Assembly (NCBI GenBank): GCA_028292305.1
Contig: JAQGMQ010000246.1
Span: 1-6,667, forward strand
DNA from: Rhodoferax sp.
GTDB lineage: Bacteria > Pseudomonadota > Gammaproteobacteria > Burkholderiales > Burkholderiaceae_C
Reading direction: 5' to 3'
Length of the DNA: 6,667 bases
Position 1 is the stretch's first letter. Every line of letters begins with the position of its first letter. A program made the position numbers and the translations under genes. This document shows, in pieces, positions 1-6,233 of the stretch. A model generated the notes under the pieces. That model saw only the letters and a program-made list of their open reading frames with translations. It had not been told where the DNA came from and ran no database searches.

Positions 1-183
1 CAACACGCGGGAATAGCCCGTCTTTAGTTTGAACCTTGCTTCACGCTTCAAAGTGCGTACGTCGGGGATCGACGTTGACTGGACCGGTACCAAAGTGGCA
101 GGCGCCATCAACACAGCCGGTCCGCAAGCGGTGAGAAAAAAGACAACAGCCAGGCCATGGCCGAGCACGGAAAATTTGTTCAT
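1..183 (-). CDS. Putative secreted lipoprotein, N-terminal part only (3' end beyond left edge)
   Basis: An open frame of 61 codons runs from an ATG at 183 to the left edge without a stop. It starts MNKFSVLGHGLAVVFF and continues LTACGPAV. This reads as a signal peptide: a short n-region with one lysine, a hydrophobic core at about residues 10-18, and an LTAC lipobox with the candidate lipidated cysteine at residue 20. The following residues are first apolar (21-34), then polar and basic (about 35-60). A lipoprotein exported by Sec and anchored in the outer or inner membrane is the simplest reading. An ordinary signal peptide cleaved further on, near the Ala/Pro stretch, is an alternative. There is no good Shine-Dalgarno before the ATG, but a sigma70-like promoter lies at a suitable distance upstream. 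The gene is divergent from cysK. I do not recognise the mature part and assign no function. Confidence 0.6.
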   Translation of the reverse strand, partial: MNKFSVLGHGLAVVFFLTACGPAVLMAPATLVPVQSTSIPDVRTLKREARFKLKTGYSRVL

Positions 184-194
184 AAGTCGGATGC

Positions 195-243
195 ATTGAA
201 TACAGAAAATACCAATCTATCGACAATTACTTTTGTATTCAAT
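195..243. repeat. Perfect 10-bp inverted repeat in the divergent intergenic region
   Basis: ATTGAATACA at 195-204 is the exact reverse complement of TGTATTCAAT at 234-243. Allowing a one-base bulge (C194), the outer flanks ATG and CAT extend the match by three more pairs. The repeat centres are 39 bp apart. The right arm covers the predicted -35 element of the minus-strand promoter and the left arm lies just after its expected start site. That arrangement would suit a pair of operator half-sites bound by a dimeric or looping regulator. The 29-nt spacer makes a simple RNA hairpin less likely but possible. Which regulator binds, and whether it also acts on cysK, is unknown. Confidence 0.55.
214..242 (-). 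promoter_or_regulatory. Candidate sigma70 promoter for the minus-strand lipoprotein gene
   Basis: Read on the minus strand, TTGAAT (242-237, four of six matches to TTGACA) is followed after exactly 17 bp by TAGATT (219-214, four of six matches to TATAAT). Transcription would begin near 207, leaving a leader of about 24 nt before the ATG at 183. The surrounding DNA is AT-rich relative to the rest of the window. For cysK on the plus strand I found no equally convincing pair; TCGACA at 220-225 is a possible -35, but no good -10 lies at 16-18 bp. Confidence 0.4.
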
Positions 244-277
244 CATATCGTAATTTTTTGTGTGAAATGTTTACTTT

Positions 278-283
278 GAAAGG
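278..283 (+). promoter_or_regulatory. Ribosome binding site that fixes the cysK start
   Basis: GAAAGG at 278-283 sits 7 nt before the ATG at 291. The frame also has an upstream TTG at 258 and an ATG at 267, but neither is preceded by a comparable purine stretch. The protein from 291 begins MRADTILQTIGNTP, which matches the usual start of CysK proteins. The start at 291 is therefore preferred. Confidence 0.7.
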
Positions 284-290
284 TTCAGCC

Positions 291-1208
291 ATGCGCGCCG
301 ACACAATCCTGCAGACCATCGGCAACACGCCGCACATCCGCATCAACCGCCTGTTCGGCGCCGGTGCCAACGTGTGGGTCAAATCCGAGCGCAGCAACCC
401 GGGCGGTTCGATCAAGGACCGGATCGCGCTGTCCATGGTCGAAGACGCCGAGAAGTCGGGCAAGCTGCAACCCGGCGGCACGATCATCGAGCCCACCTCC
501 GGCAACACCGGCATCGGCCTGGCGATGGTGGCCGCGGTCAAGGGCTACAAGCTGGTGCTGGTGATGCCCGACAGCATGTCCGTCGAGCGCCGCCGGCTGA
601 TGCTGGCCTACGGCGCCTCCTTCGACCTCACGCCGCGCGAAAAAGGCATGAAGGGCGCCATCGCCCGGGCCGAAGAGCTGGCCGCCAGCACACCGGGCGC
701 GTGGATGCCGCAGCAGTTCGACAACCCGGCCAACATCGACGTGCACGTGCGCACCACGGCGCAGGAAATCCTCAACGATTTCCCCGATGGCCTGGACGCG
801 CTGATCACCGGTGTCGGCACCGGAGGACATCTGACCGGCTGCGCCCGCGTGCTCAAGGCCAAGTGGCCGAACCTGAAAGTGTTCGCGGTCGAACCGCAGG
901 CCTCGCCGGTGATCTCGGGCGGCGCGCCGGCCCCGCATCCGATCCAGGGCATCGGCGCGGGTTTCATCCCGAAGAACCTGGACACCACGCTGCTCGACGG
1001 CGTGATCCAGGTCGACGCCGAACCGGCCCGCGAAATGGCGCGCCGCTGCGCGCGTGAAGAAGGCCTGCTGGTCGGCATCTCCAGCGGCGCCACGCTGGCC
1101 GCCATCGCGCAGAAGCTGCCCGAATTGGGCGCAGGCGCCAAGGTGCTGGGCTTCAACTACGACACCGGCGAACGTTACCTGTCGATCGAAGGTTTCCTGC
1201 CGGCCTGA
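291..1208 (+). CDS. cysK: Cysteine synthase A (O-acetylserine sulfhydrylase)
   Basis: A 305-residue PLP-dependent enzyme of the cytosol that makes L-cysteine from O-acetyl-L-serine and sulfide (EC 2.5.1.47), the last step of sulfate assimilation. All family landmarks are present: QTIGNTP near the N-terminus, NPGGSIKDR with the PLP-binding Lys42, the substrate loop TSGNTG at 69-74, QQFDNPAN at 141-148, the phosphate-binding GVGTGG at 174-179, IQGIGAGFIP at 218-227, and GISSGA at 262-267 whose serine contacts the PLP ring. The IQGIGAGFIP block favours CysK over CysM or a cystathionine beta-synthase. Length is normal for the family. One difference is His180 after GTGG, where the enteric enzyme has Thr. 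It is divergent from the lipoprotein gene and separated from the next plus-strand gene by a hairpin, so it is probably transcribed alone or with read-through. No cysE or sulfate-assimilation gene is visible. Confidence 0.93.
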   Translation: MRADTILQTIGNTPHIRINRLFGAGANVWVKSERSNPGGSIKDRIALSMVEDAEKSGKLQPGGTIIEPTSGNTGIGLAMVAAVKGYKLVLVMPDSMSVERRRLMLAYGASFDLTPREKGMKGAIARAEELAASTPGAWMPQQFDNPANIDVHVRTTAQEILNDFPDGLDALITGVGTGGHLTGCARVLKAKWPNLKVFAVEPQASPVISGGAPAPHPIQGIGAGFIPKNLDTTLLDGVIQVDAEPAREMARRCAREEGLLVGISSGATLAAIAQKLPELGAGAKVLGFNYDTGERYLSIEGFLPA

Positions 1209-1236
1209 ACACCGCCAAACCCGACGCATCCATCCC

Positions 1237-1275
1237 CGTTCGCGGCGCGGCTCGAACCACGCCGCGCCGCGAACG
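1237..1275 (+). terminator. Strong GC-rich hairpin after cysK, possible terminator or attenuator
   Basis: The arms 1237-1251 and 1261-1275 are perfect 15-base reverse complements (left arm CGTTCGCGGCGCGGC) around a 9-nt loop. The stem begins 28 nt after the cysK stop and ends 16 nt before the ATG of the next gene. Only a short ATTTTC follows rather than a real U tract, so a classic intrinsic terminator is not certain. It may instead stabilise the 3' end of the cysK transcript, or attenuate read-through into the downstream gene. Confidence 0.55.
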
Positions 1276-1291
1276 CCTCTCAATTTTCACC

Positions 1292-2449
1292 ATGACCACA
1301 CGTTCCCAGATCAGCATCAGCGCGCAGCAAGGCCAGTCCACGTTGTCGGCGCCACAGAAAAAATTCAACACCCTGGTGCAGAAGATCGCGGCCCAGCGGC
1401 AACAGCTTGCCAGCTGGCAGGAGGCGTCCGTGCTGTTTCAACAGCGCTACGCACGCGAGCTCGAACCGCTGCAGGCCCAGATGGACGACGCCAGCGCCGA
1501 GCTGGCGCACTTCCTCGACCGCGCGTATCCGCAAAAGGGCCTGAGCAAGACCGACCGCAAGCACCTGGCCAACATCATCTGCGACCTGGCGCAGACCTTG
1601 ATGGAAGGCGAGCGCCTGGACGCCATGAAGGCCTTGTACAACCGCTACGGCGAAACCGATTTCGACGCCGACGAAAAAGCCATGAACGAGGCCATGCGCG
1701 CCATGATCGGCGAAAGCCTGGGCATCGAGCTGCCGGACGAGCTCGACATGAATTCGCCCGAAGCGATGATGCGCATGCTGAACGAAAAAGTCGAGGCCGA
1801 GCAGGCCGAACGCGAACGCCAGCAGGACCACATCGCCGATGAAAAGGCCAAACACCGCAGCCAGCACCGCAAGAAGTCGGCACGCGAAGTGAAGCAGGAG
1901 GCCGCCGAGAAAGACGCCAGCCAATCCCTGCGCGAAGTCTTCCGCAAGCTCGCCAGTGCGCTGCACCCCGACCGCGAAACCGACCCCGAGGAAAAGCTGC
2001 GCAAGACCGCCCTGATGCAGCGCGTGAACCAGGCCTATGCCAACAAGAACCTGCTCGACATGCTGCAGCTGCAGATCGAAGCCGAGCAGATCGACCCGGA
2101 GCGCATCAACAACCTCAGCGCAGAGCGGCTGCGCCACTACAACCAGGTGCTCAGCGACCAGTCGCGCGAACTGCAGCAGGAACTGCGCGACACCGAAGCG
2201 CATTTCAAGATGCGCTTCGGCATGAGCCCGTACGAGCGCATCACGCCGGCCAACATGATGGGCCTGCTGCGTGAACAGGTGCAGTTGCTGGCGCAGGACA
2301 TCCACCAGATGAAGTCCCAGTTGCAGCACCTGGAAGACCTGAAGACCCTGAAGCTGTGGATCAAGTCGCAGGTGCGCCGGTCGGAGGAATTCGACGACGG
2401 GTTCGATCCGTTTGAGGGGATGGATTGGATGGACGGCGGGCGGCGGTGA
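1292..2449 (+). CDS. J-domain-like coiled-coil protein with internal HPD motif
   Basis: A 385-residue, highly charged, almost wholly helical protein with no signal peptide or membrane segment, so probably cytosolic. Residues about 22-79 look like a helical or coiled-coil block. Residues 164-211 are a very charged Glu/Lys/Arg/Gln linker. Residues about 211-255 resemble the core of a J domain: a helix-II-like SLREVFRKLASAL, then the HPD motif at 225-227, a charged loop, and a helix-III-like LMQRVNQAYANKNLLDMLQL. In DnaJ co-chaperones HPD stimulates the Hsp70 ATPase. A typical helix I (DYYxxLG) is not seen just before it; the charged linker is there instead. The C-terminal third is again helical and ends in an acidic, aromatic tail. 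A J-like Hsp70 partner is an inference from HPD and its flanking helices; the cellular role is unknown. No clear Shine-Dalgarno precedes the ATG, and the cysK-distal hairpin ends 16 nt upstream. It converges with the hydroxylase operon. Confidence 0.8.
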   Translation: MTTRSQISISAQQGQSTLSAPQKKFNTLVQKIAAQRQQLASWQEASVLFQQRYARELEPLQAQMDDASAELAHFLDRAYPQKGLSKTDRKHLANIICDLAQTLMEGERLDAMKALYNRYGETDFDADEKAMNEAMRAMIGESLGIELPDELDMNSPEAMMRMLNEKVEAEQAERERQQDHIADEKAKHRSQHRKKSAREVKQEAAEKDASQSLREVFRKLASALHPDRETDPEEKLRKTALMQRVNQAYANKNLLDMLQLQIEAEQIDPERINNLSAERLRHYNQVLSDQSRELQQELRDTEAHFKMRFGMSPYERITPANMMGLLREQVQLLAQDIHQMKSQLQHLEDLKTLKLWIKSQVRRSEEFDDGFDPFEGMDWMDGGRR

Positions 2450-2502
2450 ATGCCGCGGAACGAGGCCCCTGTTTCTCCGGGGTCGAGCCCGCGTCGCTCT
2501 CG

Positions 2503-2700
2503 CTACGGCCCCAGTGAATCACTGAGCTTGCGCGCTACGGGTGGCAGAGGCTTTTCACCCCGTGCGCGTGCCGCAAGAAAGACCTTCGCCTCGTCCCACG
2601 GCACGGTTCTACCCGTCGCGAGAATCCTTGCCCGACGCGCCTCGGCCACCAAGTCGCAGGCGGCGTCCAGATCAACCCGCTCGGTGGGTTGATCCGTCAT
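2503..2700 (-). CDS. Small protein of unknown function, coupled to nicB-like gene
   Basis: A 65-residue protein starting MTDQPTERVDLDAACDLVAE and containing a VPWDEAKVFLAAR segment, with a basic PPVARK near its end. Its ATG (2700-2698) overlaps the TGA of the large gene in ATGA, and a good Shine-Dalgarno (GTGAGGG, 2711-2705) lies 5 nt before it. Both support a real, translationally coupled gene. There is no signal peptide, membrane helix or cysteine pair for a cofactor. The first half looks helical and its style reminds me of small antitoxin or stability-determinant proteins, but this is a weak resemblance and no toxin gene sits beside it. It could equally be an accessory factor for the hydroxylase. 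It is last in the operon, with only 53 bp before the convergent gene, and I see no convincing terminator there. Confidence 0.6.
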   Translation of the reverse strand: MTDQPTERVDLDAACDLVAEARRARILATGRTVPWDEAKVFLAARARGEKPLPPVARKLSDSLGP

Positions 2701-5700
2701 TTCGCCCTCACCCGTGCCACGGCCGCCGGCAAGTCATCCCATGCCGACTTGCCCGGCGCAAACCGCTGCCGCATATAACCCGCGATCTCCGCCACCTGCT
2801 GGTCCGACAGGTTGTGGCGAAACGCCGGCATGAAGCCGACGTCGCGGCCAGCCGGCTCCTGGATGCCGTTCAGGATCGTCTGCAGCAGGTTGTCGGGCCG
2901 GTCGCTGTGCAGATTGCTGTTCAACGCCAGCGGCACGTTCACGCCCAGCAGGCGCGGGCCGTCGCCGTCGTGGTGGCAGGCACCGCAGGCGCCGTCGAAC
3001 AGGCGCTGGCTGGCGCTGGGCAAGAGTTGGGCGGTCAGCGCGGCCTGCTGCACCACGCGGCTGGCGTCATTGGCCGTTGCGGTCTGGAACGTGGCCAGGT
3101 AGCTTGCCATTGCGCGCACATCCGCATCCGGCAGCGCGGCGAGTTCCTTCACCACCGGCGCCATCGGGCCAGCCGCGGCGCCGTGTTCAGGCGCGTGGCC
3201 GTGGCGCAGGTAGCTGTACAGCGCGTCGGCGCTCCAGGGCACGGGCGCCTTCGAAAGCGCCGTCAGCGCGGGCGCTTCCCAGCCGTCGACCAGGGCGCCA
3301 GCCAGAAAACTGCTGCCGCCCTGCTCCGCGCCCAGGGCATTGCGCGGTGTATGGCAGGCGCCGCAATGTCCGAGGCCGTTGACAAGGTAGGCGCCGCGGT
3401 TCCACTCGGCCGATTGCTGCGCCAGTGGCTGGTAGGGCTGGGCATCGAGGAACAGCGCGTTCCAGCCGGCCATGAGCCAGCGCTGGTTGAACGGGAAGCG
3501 CATCTCGGCCGGTCGGGTAGGCGCGTGCACGGCCGGCTGTGCCATCAGGTAGGCGTAGATGGCGGTCAGGTCTTCGTCGGTTGACTTGGCGAACGCCGTG
3601 TACGGGAAAGCCGGGTACAGCTGGTGCCCGTCGCGCGAGACGCCTTCGCGCATGGCCCGCTGGAACGCGGCCAACGACCAACGGCCGAGGCCGGTCTCGG
3701 CATCGGGCGTGAGGTTGGTGGTGTAGACCGTGCCGAACGGCGTGTGCATGGCCAGCCCACCCACGTTGGGCACGCCGCCGGCCGTGGTGTGGCAGCCGAC
3801 GCAGTTGCCCACGGCTGCCAGCTGGCGGCCGCGTTCGATGGTGGCCTCGGTGTAGACCGGCGCGCCGCTGGCGACCACCGGCGCCATCGACGCACGCCCA
3901 CCGAACATGACGGCGCCCAGCCCCACGACGCCGGCCAACAACGCGCCCGCGGTGGCCCACGCCGCGCGGCCCTTGGGTAACGGCAGACCCGCAAGCTGCA
4001 CGGCGGCGGCGGGCAAGGCCACCGGCGCGGTGGACGCCGTCGGCGCCGGGATGCCCATGCCCGCACGCACCGCCTCGGGCGTGAACGGCGGCGCGCGAAA
4101 GCGCACACCGGTCGCGTCGAAGATGGCGTTCGCGATGGCAGCCGTGCCCGGCACCGAAGCCGATTCACCCGCGCCGAGCGACGGCTCGCCCGGCCGCGCC
4201 ATGTGCAGCACCTCGACCACCGGCACCTCGCGAAAACTCAGGATCGGGTAGCTGCCCCATTCCTGGTTGGCGACGACGTTGCTGCCGGGCACGAAATCGA
4301 CCTTCTCCTTCAGCGCGCGGCTGGTGGTCTGCAGCACGTTGCCGTGCACCTGGTGCTGCACACCCGCGGGGTTGACCATCAGGCCCGCGTCGTGGCCCAC
4401 GACCACGCGGCGCACATGCACCTCGCCGGTGTTGCGGTTCACGTCCACGTCGGCCACCCAGGCCGCCCAGGCCGCGCCGTAGCCCGGCCATTTGCTGTGG
4501 ATGTAGCGGGCATAGGCGAAGCCCTGGCCTTGCAGCCAGTCGCCATCCGCCGGTAGTTGCTGCGGCGCGGTGTGCGGCTTCCAGCCGGCCTTGGCGGCAG
4601 TGGCGCGCACCAGCTCGGCGGCGCGCGGGTCGCCGAGGTAACGCAGGCGGTAGTCGACCGGATCGACCCCGGCCGCCGTGGCCAGTTCATCGATGTAGGA
4701 CTCGTGGGCAAACGCGTTCGGCAGGGCCGACACGCCGCGCAGCCACGAGGCCCGCACGATGGGCGCCATGTCGTGCACCGACACGCGCAGGTTGTCGTAG
4801 CTGTAGGGCGGGCGGGCCGTGCGGTCGCCCATCTCGAAGGCCTGGGCCACCGGTTCGATGCTGCGCGTCAGCAACAAGGCCAGCGTGGGCGCGCCGTTCG
4901 ACGGGTACGAGGTCTGGAAGTCGTAGCCCGCCGGACTGCCGTCGGCATTGAGCCCGCCCCCCACCTCCATCAGTTGCGCCGTGCCCTTGGGCTCCCACAC
5001 ATTCTCTTGCGCACGGGTGAGCTGCACGCGCACGGGGGCACCCACGGCACGCGACAGCAAGGCCGCGTCGGCGGCCACGTCATCGGCGCCGTTGCGGCCG
5101 TAGCAGCCCGCGGCTTCCATGCGCACGACATCGATGGCGACATCGGGCAGGCCCATCAGGCGCGAGAGATCGAAGCGCAGGACGTGCGGGTTCTGCGTGC
5201 CGGCCCAGACCTTCAGCCCATTGGCCTTCCAGTCGGCCACTGCGCACGACGGCCCGATCGACGCATGCATCTGGTACGGCCACACATAGGTGCGCGGCAT
5301 GGGTTCGGCCGCGCCCGCCAGGGCTGCGTCCACATCGCCTTCATCGACCAGCTTGCGTGTGGTGCGCGGGTTGTTGCGGATGGCCTGCTGCACGTCCTGC
5401 TGGTCGGGCATGCCGGGCCAGGCCTTCCAGTGGACGCGCAGGTCGAGCAACGCCTGCTCGGCCTGCTCCTCGCGCTCGGCCACGATGCCCACGAAGTCGC
5501 GGATCACCACCACGGCGCGGATACCGGGGATGTGGGCAATGGACGATTCGTCCACCGATTCAAGCGTGTTGCCGATGAAGTCGCCATGGTCGGCGCCGGC
5601 ATAAGGCGGGCGCACCACCCGCCCGTGCAGCATGCCGGGCACACGCATGTCGTGCACGAACACCAGGCCGCCGGTGAGCTTGTCTTCGATGTCGACCCGC

Positions 5701-6233
5701 GGCACCGACTGGCCAACGACGCGGTAGTCGCGCGGGTCCTTCACCGGGGTCGACAGGTCGAGGTGCAGCGCGATGTGCTGGCCGCGCAGCAGGTCGCCGT
5801 AAGCGATCTCCACCCGGCCCGCGGAGCGTTCAAGCAGCCAGGCCCGGGCCTGTGCCGCCGCCCGCCGCAGCGGCTCGGCATGCAGCTGGATCGACGCACT
5901 GGCGATGGTCGCGCCCTGGTTCGGCGCGCGCGCGGTGTCGCCCAGCACCATGTTGACCTGTGCCATCGGCACGTCGAGCTCTTCGGCCACCACCTGCGCC
6001 AGGGCCGTGCGCAAACCGGTGCCGAGGTCGACATGGCCATTGAGCGCGGTGACGCTGCCGTCGTCCCATACGGCCAGCAGGATCTCGTCGCCCTCGGCCG
6101 GGTTGGCAGCGACGGCGGCGGGCTGGCCGGGCACCGGCGGTGGAGCCGGCAGCGGCTGGCGCGTCACCAGCAGCACGCCGGTGGCCGCGCGGAGCTCGGC
6201 CCGCGTCAGGACCGTTTGCCCCCGCAGACTCAT
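2697..6233 (-). CDS. nicB: Nicotinate dehydrogenase-type large subunit: molybdopterin domain fused to triheme cytochrome c
   Basis: A 1178-residue subunit of a xanthine-dehydrogenase-family hydroxylase, close to the length I recall for NicB of Pseudomonas putida. Residues about 50-735 form the molybdopterin region: GHVDLGTG at 66-73, a hammerhead-like part beginning around YRVVGQSVPRVD, a GCYGRNGADDVAAD segment that fits the Mo-cofactor site, and GAGE with the catalytic glutamate Glu690. A single membrane helix follows at about 757-779. The C-terminal part has three heme c motifs: CVGCH at 811-815, CGACH at 957-961 and CGACH at 1083-1087. Met1024 and Met1135 are likely axial ligands for hemes 2 and 3. 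There is no Tat or Sec signal at the N-terminus, so the Mo part is probably cytoplasmic and the hemes periplasmic. NicB hydroxylates nicotinate to 6-hydroxynicotinate and sends electrons to the respiratory chain. Its start overlaps the nicA-like stop in ATGA. Other N-heterocycles or aldehydes are possible substrates. Confidence 0.85.
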   Translation of the reverse strand: MSLRGQTVLTRAELRAATGVLLVTRQPLPAPPPVPGQPAAVAANPAEGDEILLAVWDDGSVTALNGHVDLGTGLRTALAQVVAEELDVPMAQVNMVLGDTARAPNQGATIASASIQLHAEPLRRAAAQARAWLLERSAGRVEIAYGDLLRGQHIALHLDLSTPVKDPRDYRVVGQSVPRVDIEDKLTGGLVFVHDMRVPGMLHGRVVRPPYAGADHGDFIGNTLESVDESSIAHIPGIRAVVVIRDFVGIVAEREEQAEQALLDLRVHWKAWPGMPDQQDVQQAIRNNPRTTRKLVDEGDVDAALAGAAEPMPRTYVWPYQMHASIGPSCAVADWKANGLKVWAGTQNPHVLRFDLSRLMGLPDVAIDVVRMEAAGCYGRNGADDVAADAALLSRAVGAPVRVQLTRAQENVWEPKGTAQLMEVGGGLNADGSPAGYDFQTSYPSNGAPTLALLLTRSIEPVAQAFEMGDRTARPPYSYDNLRVSVHDMAPIVRASWLRGVSALPNAFAHESYIDELATAAGVDPVDYRLRYLGDPRAAELVRATAAKAGWKPHTAPQQLPADGDWLQGQGFAYARYIHSKWPGYGAAWAAWVADVDVNRNTGEVHVRRVVVGHDAGLMVNPAGVQHQVHGNVLQTTSRALKEKVDFVPGSNVVANQEWGSYPILSFREVPVVEVLHMARPGEPSLGAGESASVPGTAAIANAIFDATGVRFRAPPFTPEAVRAGMGIPAPTASTAPVALPAAAVQLAGLPLPKGRAAWATAGALLAGVVGLGAVMFGGRASMAPVVASGAPVYTEATIERGRQLAAVGNCVGCHTTAGGVPNVGGLAMHTPFGTVYTTNLTPDAETGLGRWSLAAFQRAMREGVSRDGHQLYPAFPYTAFAKSTDEDLTAIYAYLMAQPAVHAPTRPAEMRFPFNQRWLMAGWNALFLDAQPYQPLAQQSAEWNRGAYLVNGLGHCGACHTPRNALGAEQGGSSFLAGALVDGWEAPALTALSKAPVPWSADALYSYLRHGHAPEHGAAAGPMAPVVKELAALPDADVRAMASYLATFQTATANDASRVVQQAALTAQLLPSASQRLFDGACGACHHDGDGPRLLGVNVPLALNSNLHSDRPDNLLQTILNGIQEPAGRDVGFMPAFRHNLSDQQVAEIAGYMRQRFAPGKSAWDDLPAAVARVRAK
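2705..2711 (-). promoter_or_regulatory. Ribosome binding site of the small coupled gene
   Basis: Read on the minus strand the bases are GTGAGGG, with GAGG as the Shine-Dalgarno core, 5 nt before the ATG at 2700. It lies inside the last codons of the nicB-like gene. A recognisable site here contrasts with the nicA/nicB junction, where no clear Shine-Dalgarno is seen. It supports the 65-residue frame being translated. Confidence 0.5.

Noticed and set aside
41..226. 61-residue minus-strand frame overlapping the lipoprotein start
   Set aside because: It has three cysteines but no signal or domain, and it is out of frame with the better-supported signal peptide gene.
285..1283. 332-codon minus-strand open frame across cysK
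   Set aside because: Antisense shadow of cysK, with unnatural composition and no recognisable motif.
1280..2329. 349-codon minus-strand open frame across the J-like gene
   Set aside because: Leu/Val/His/Gly-rich antisense translation of a charged helical gene; no signal peptide or domain. The plus-strand frame has the HPD motif and coherent composition.
2464..2496. Possible bidirectional terminator between the convergent genes
   Set aside because: Only 4-bp GC stems (CCCC/GGGG and CGGG/CCCG) could be drawn and there is no T run.
2512..2524. Short palindrome CAGTGAATCACTG near the end of the small gene
   Set aside because: Only 6-bp arms around one base, within coding sequence, with no T tract on either side; it could be chance.
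2450..2692. 80-codon plus-strand frame directly after the J-like gene
   Set aside because: Ser/Arg/Pro-rich and antisense to the 65-residue gene, which has a better ribosome binding site and an operon junction.
2541..3584. 347-codon plus-strand open frame opposite the cytochrome part
   Set aside because: Arg/Gln/Val-rich composition without motifs; it lies antisense to the three CXXCH domains, which are clearly the coding sense.
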